Shown in pieces: positions 61,655-64,000 of a stretch of 64,000 bases of DNA (positions are counted from its first letter, which is position 1; each line of letters begins with the position of its first letter). The stretch spans positions 612,501 through 676,500 of the forward strand of contig CALZFC010000062.1 in NCBI GenBank assembly GCA_945643635.1, read 5' to 3'. Position numbers and translations under genes: made by a program. The notes under the pieces were generated by a model, which was not told the DNA's origin, made no database searches, and saw only the letters and a program-made list of their open reading frames with translations. This DNA is from Allodiplogaster sudhausi. Taxonomy: Eukaryota; Nematoda; Chromadorea; Rhabditida; Diplogasteridae.

Positions 61655-62470
61655 CCCACTCCCGTGGCGGCAGCTCCCGATTGCCTCCACAACCCAATCT
61701 CTCGGCCTTATGATTTTTCTCTATTTTGCAAACAGTTGTGTATTTAGAAATATTACTTCGGAGTTGGCGGCGGCGGTGGAGGGAACGCAGTGGTGCGCGT
61801 ACTTCGCGTTGGCGGCGGCGGTGGAGGCACGCCGTGGTGCGCGTACTTCGCGTTGGCGGCGGCGGTGGAGGCACGCCGTGGTGCGCGTACTTCGCGTTGG
61901 CGGCGGCGGTGGAGGCACGCCGTGGTGCGCGTACTTTGCGTTGGCGGCAGCGGCGGCTCTTCTCGATCCCCTCTCCCTCCTGCCCCCTTGCTTGGCGATG
62001 GCGGAGCTTCCACCATGACGGCGTCGCCCGCCGAGCATCCACGATGACCGCAGTCGGCCGAGCCCCCAGGTATTACTTTCATTGAAGTATTACTTTTTCC
62101 ATGGACGGATGGGCATGGCTTGGATGGTCAGTAAGAAACTTCACAAAAAATTCATTAATTCATTCAGGAAATTCGACGATGACTGTCGTGGGTGGCGCGC
62201 CGTTCGGCCGAGGCGCGTCCACGACGACCGCGGTGGGCGGCGCTGGCGGCGGATTTGCTCCCCCCCCCCCCTCCTGCTCCCTCCGGCGGCGGCGGTGCGA
62301 CTTCAGCCTACCTCTAAGTTGGCGGCGGTGTGTAATTCACTCTACATCCATTCGACATTGAAACTCATATTATTTATTGTTCTTCTTCTTGAGGAGGTGG
62401 AGGCGGCGCCCAGTCCGCGTACTTTGGCGGCGGAGGCAGGAGAACCGTCCCCTCACCCCTTTCCTCCTTT
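61655..62470 (+). pseudogene. Degenerate duplicate of the glycine-rich gene
   Basis: Aligns by eye with the intact locus: GGCAGCTCCCGATTGCCTCC and the following intron correspond to the repeat junction upstream, and the end (GAGGTGGAGGCGGCGCCCAG near 62392) matches the last exon. The acceptor before the GVGGGG block is lost, a 44-base repeat with no constant frame has replaced coding repeats, and a poly-C run at 62261-62270 disrupts another exon. Downstream flanking bases also match the first locus. The offset of about 2.65-2.7 kb indicates a segmental tandem duplication. Confidence 0.65.
61801..61944. repeat. 44-base minisatellite
   Basis: Copies start at 61801, 61845, 61889 and 61933 (the last is partial and altered). 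The unit encodes Gly/Ala-rich sequence, but 44 is not a multiple of three, so successive copies are read in different frames. Confidence 0.92.
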
Positions 62471-63044
62471 TTCGCTCTCGCTTCTCTCATCCTTTGTCCC
62501 AGTCTCATAAACAAGCGTTCTGCATGACGCCCTGTCCTTGTTCCGCATTCATTTTTGCGACAACATTTTTACCGTTGTATTTTCATTGTATCTCTTTGGA
62601 TTAAAACGATTTTTTATTCAATCAACTTTACTAGATGCAAGTGAGTGCAGAACAACTAATGAATAGAAATTGAATAATATAAAAAAACGTACACGTATGG
62701 CTTCCTTTCCATGTATGCCTTCAATAAAACAACCGGCGAGTAAATTTCAATCTGATCGTTGGGTAACTGGCATCGTTGATAGAGAATGGCGACACGTATA
62801 ATGGAAATGAGCTCCGTTAAAGGCGCGAAATAAAGTTCAAAAAAAAGTACCTAAATTAAATATTTACAAATAAATGCCCCTGACTTTAATATGCCTGGTT
62901 CTTGGGCACAGGGGAGCCACGCCTATTCTACATATGTATAGTGGAATACATCAATTTCTGGGTCTGCATTTTGCTAAAAGGCAGCTGATACAGCAGTCAC
63001 AGGTGGCTGAATCGCGTCTGGAATTCACGAAAAAGAGCGGGAAT
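62471..63044. other. Convergent 3' flanks
   Basis: Lies between the + strand glycine-rich pseudogene and the - strand patched-related gene. TTTATT at 62613-62618 could be the minus-strand poly(A) signal of the latter. No coding frame is supported. Confidence 0.45.
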
Positions 63045-63277
63045 TCAAACGGCGAATTTTGAGCGAGGCGGAGGAAGGAGCGAGAGGAGCGCCGGGAGGA
63101 TGAAGAGACCGTGAAAGAGGCCGAGGAGAACGACGGCGAAGACGGTCTTGGCGAAGGCAAGAATGGCGTAGGTACGGACAAACATGAGAGGAAGCATGCA
63201 CAGGAGAGTGGAGATTCCAGCCTGGAGCGGACGAGTTGGCCCTCTCTCTCACTCTGTCTTTCTCGGGGCAGAGATGC

Positions 63278-63324
<47 letters not shown>

Positions 63325-63966
63325 ATTCTTTCTCTCTCTCTCTCTCTCTGCATCGCTGTCTCTCTCTCCCTCTGTCTCGTTCTCCCTCTTTCTCTCTTCC
63401 TCTCTTCCTCTCTCCGTTCTTCTGTCTCCCTCTCTTTCTCTGTCTCTCCATCTCTGCCTCTCTCTCTCTCTTTCTCTCCCTCCCTGACCTGCACGAGTGG
63501 TGTGCTCATCTCCTGTAGTGCCAGCCTGATCCTCTCCTTCGCCGTGCCAGTCGCCTTGCAGAAGTGGAATGCGATGTGTGCAGTGTAGTCGACAGAGAAG
63601 CCAGTGGCCAGGAGGACGTCAACCTGTTGAATGCTACTGCTTCAGCTCTATCTCTTATATCTCTTCTTGCACACCTGAGTCACCGGATCCAAATCGGCCC
63701 CCCACCACGACAACACGCCAACCAGGCCTGAAGAGAAAGAGAAAGAGAGAGAGAGAGAGAGTGTGTGTGTGTAGAGAAAAGAAAGGGAAAGAGAGGCAAA
63801 ACACGGAAATGGAAGAGAAAGTGAGAGAAAGAGACAAATAGGGCAAATACTGACAATAGCAAATGGAGGCAATGATTGAAGTGATGATCAGGACGGCATG
63901 TGCACTCTGTACGAAGAAGGAGCAGACGATGGCCATCGAGAGCACCGTCACGAGGATAGAACCGAT
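63045..63966 (-). CDS. Patched-related (PTR/PTCHD-type) transmembrane protein, C-terminal part
   Basis: RND-superfamily membrane protein related to Patched and NPC1; the PTR branch is expanded in nematodes. Exons in reading order: 63966-63855, 63727-63675, 63623-63489, 63221-63045; the gene continues beyond the right edge. Signatures: TVLSMAIVCSFFV (membrane helix), GVLSWWGADLDPVT, GFSVDYTAHIAFHF (the conserved GFSVD-HI block), KERIRLALQEM, then the last helices around LCMLPLMF, FAKTVFAVVLLGLFHGLFIL and PALLSL. Stop TGA at 63047-63045. Three of the four exon joins keep these blocks in frame. The intron at 63222-63488 is filled by CT/GA repeats. Specific subfamily and ligand cannot be told. 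Confidence 0.9.
63240..63483. repeat. CT microsatellite in patched-related intron
   Basis: Degenerate (CT)n on the + strand, GA on the coding strand, filling the last intron of the patched-related gene. Further GA runs lie at 63735-63845 and 63979-64000. Confidence 0.9.
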
Positions 63967-64000
63967 CTGGAGGAAAGAAGAGAGAGAGCGAGAGAGAGAG

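Overview
The window is animal nuclear DNA with many small introns. It holds six well-conserved housekeeping genes on the + strand, a glycine-rich gene with a decayed duplicate, and the 3' half of a patched-related gene on the - strand. A nematode is the best guess. The grounds are a Tc5-like transposon with a TNA target duplication inside CTNAG, a patched-related (PTR-type) membrane protein, very high exon density, and one gene pair spaced like a nematode operon. The species cannot be named from this sequence. CT/GA microsatellites fill many introns.

Layout, left to right. 1-760: GA minisatellite. 983-3641: ACBD5/MAA-1-like tail-anchored acyl-CoA-binding protein (5' end outside). 4205-5793: foldback Tc1-like element. 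6818-19159: SF3B1 in 37 exons, 1,328 codons plus stop. 19857-32613: DEPDC5, a GATOR1 subunit. 32991-41073: GPN3, with a 5-kb polypyrimidine intron and a duplicated exon. 42039-50132: an INO80E-domain protein with a very long Pro/Gln-rich N-terminus. 51664-56425: uracil-DNA glycosylase, whose intron 5 carries a partial-exon tandem array with a Tc5-like transposon inside it. 58168-59723: glycine-rich protein built from tandem phase-1 exons. 61655-62470: its degenerate copy. 63045-63966 (-): C-terminal part of a patched-related protein, running out of the window.

The genes do not form one pathway. They cover pre-mRNA splicing (SF3B1), amino-acid sensing upstream of TORC1 (DEPDC5), RNA polymerase II assembly (GPN3), chromatin remodelling (INO80E), base-excision repair (UNG) and lipid or organelle contact (ACBD5-like). 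Shared features are unusual splice sites (several GC-AG introns; many AAG/GAG acceptors) and strong pressure from repeats. I found no unambiguous new biological system. The most unusual structures are the UNG exon array with its transposon, the GPN3 exon duplication, and the tandem-exon glycine-rich locus. Exon boundaries were called by eye from homology, reading frame and splice motifs, with no alignment or RNA evidence.
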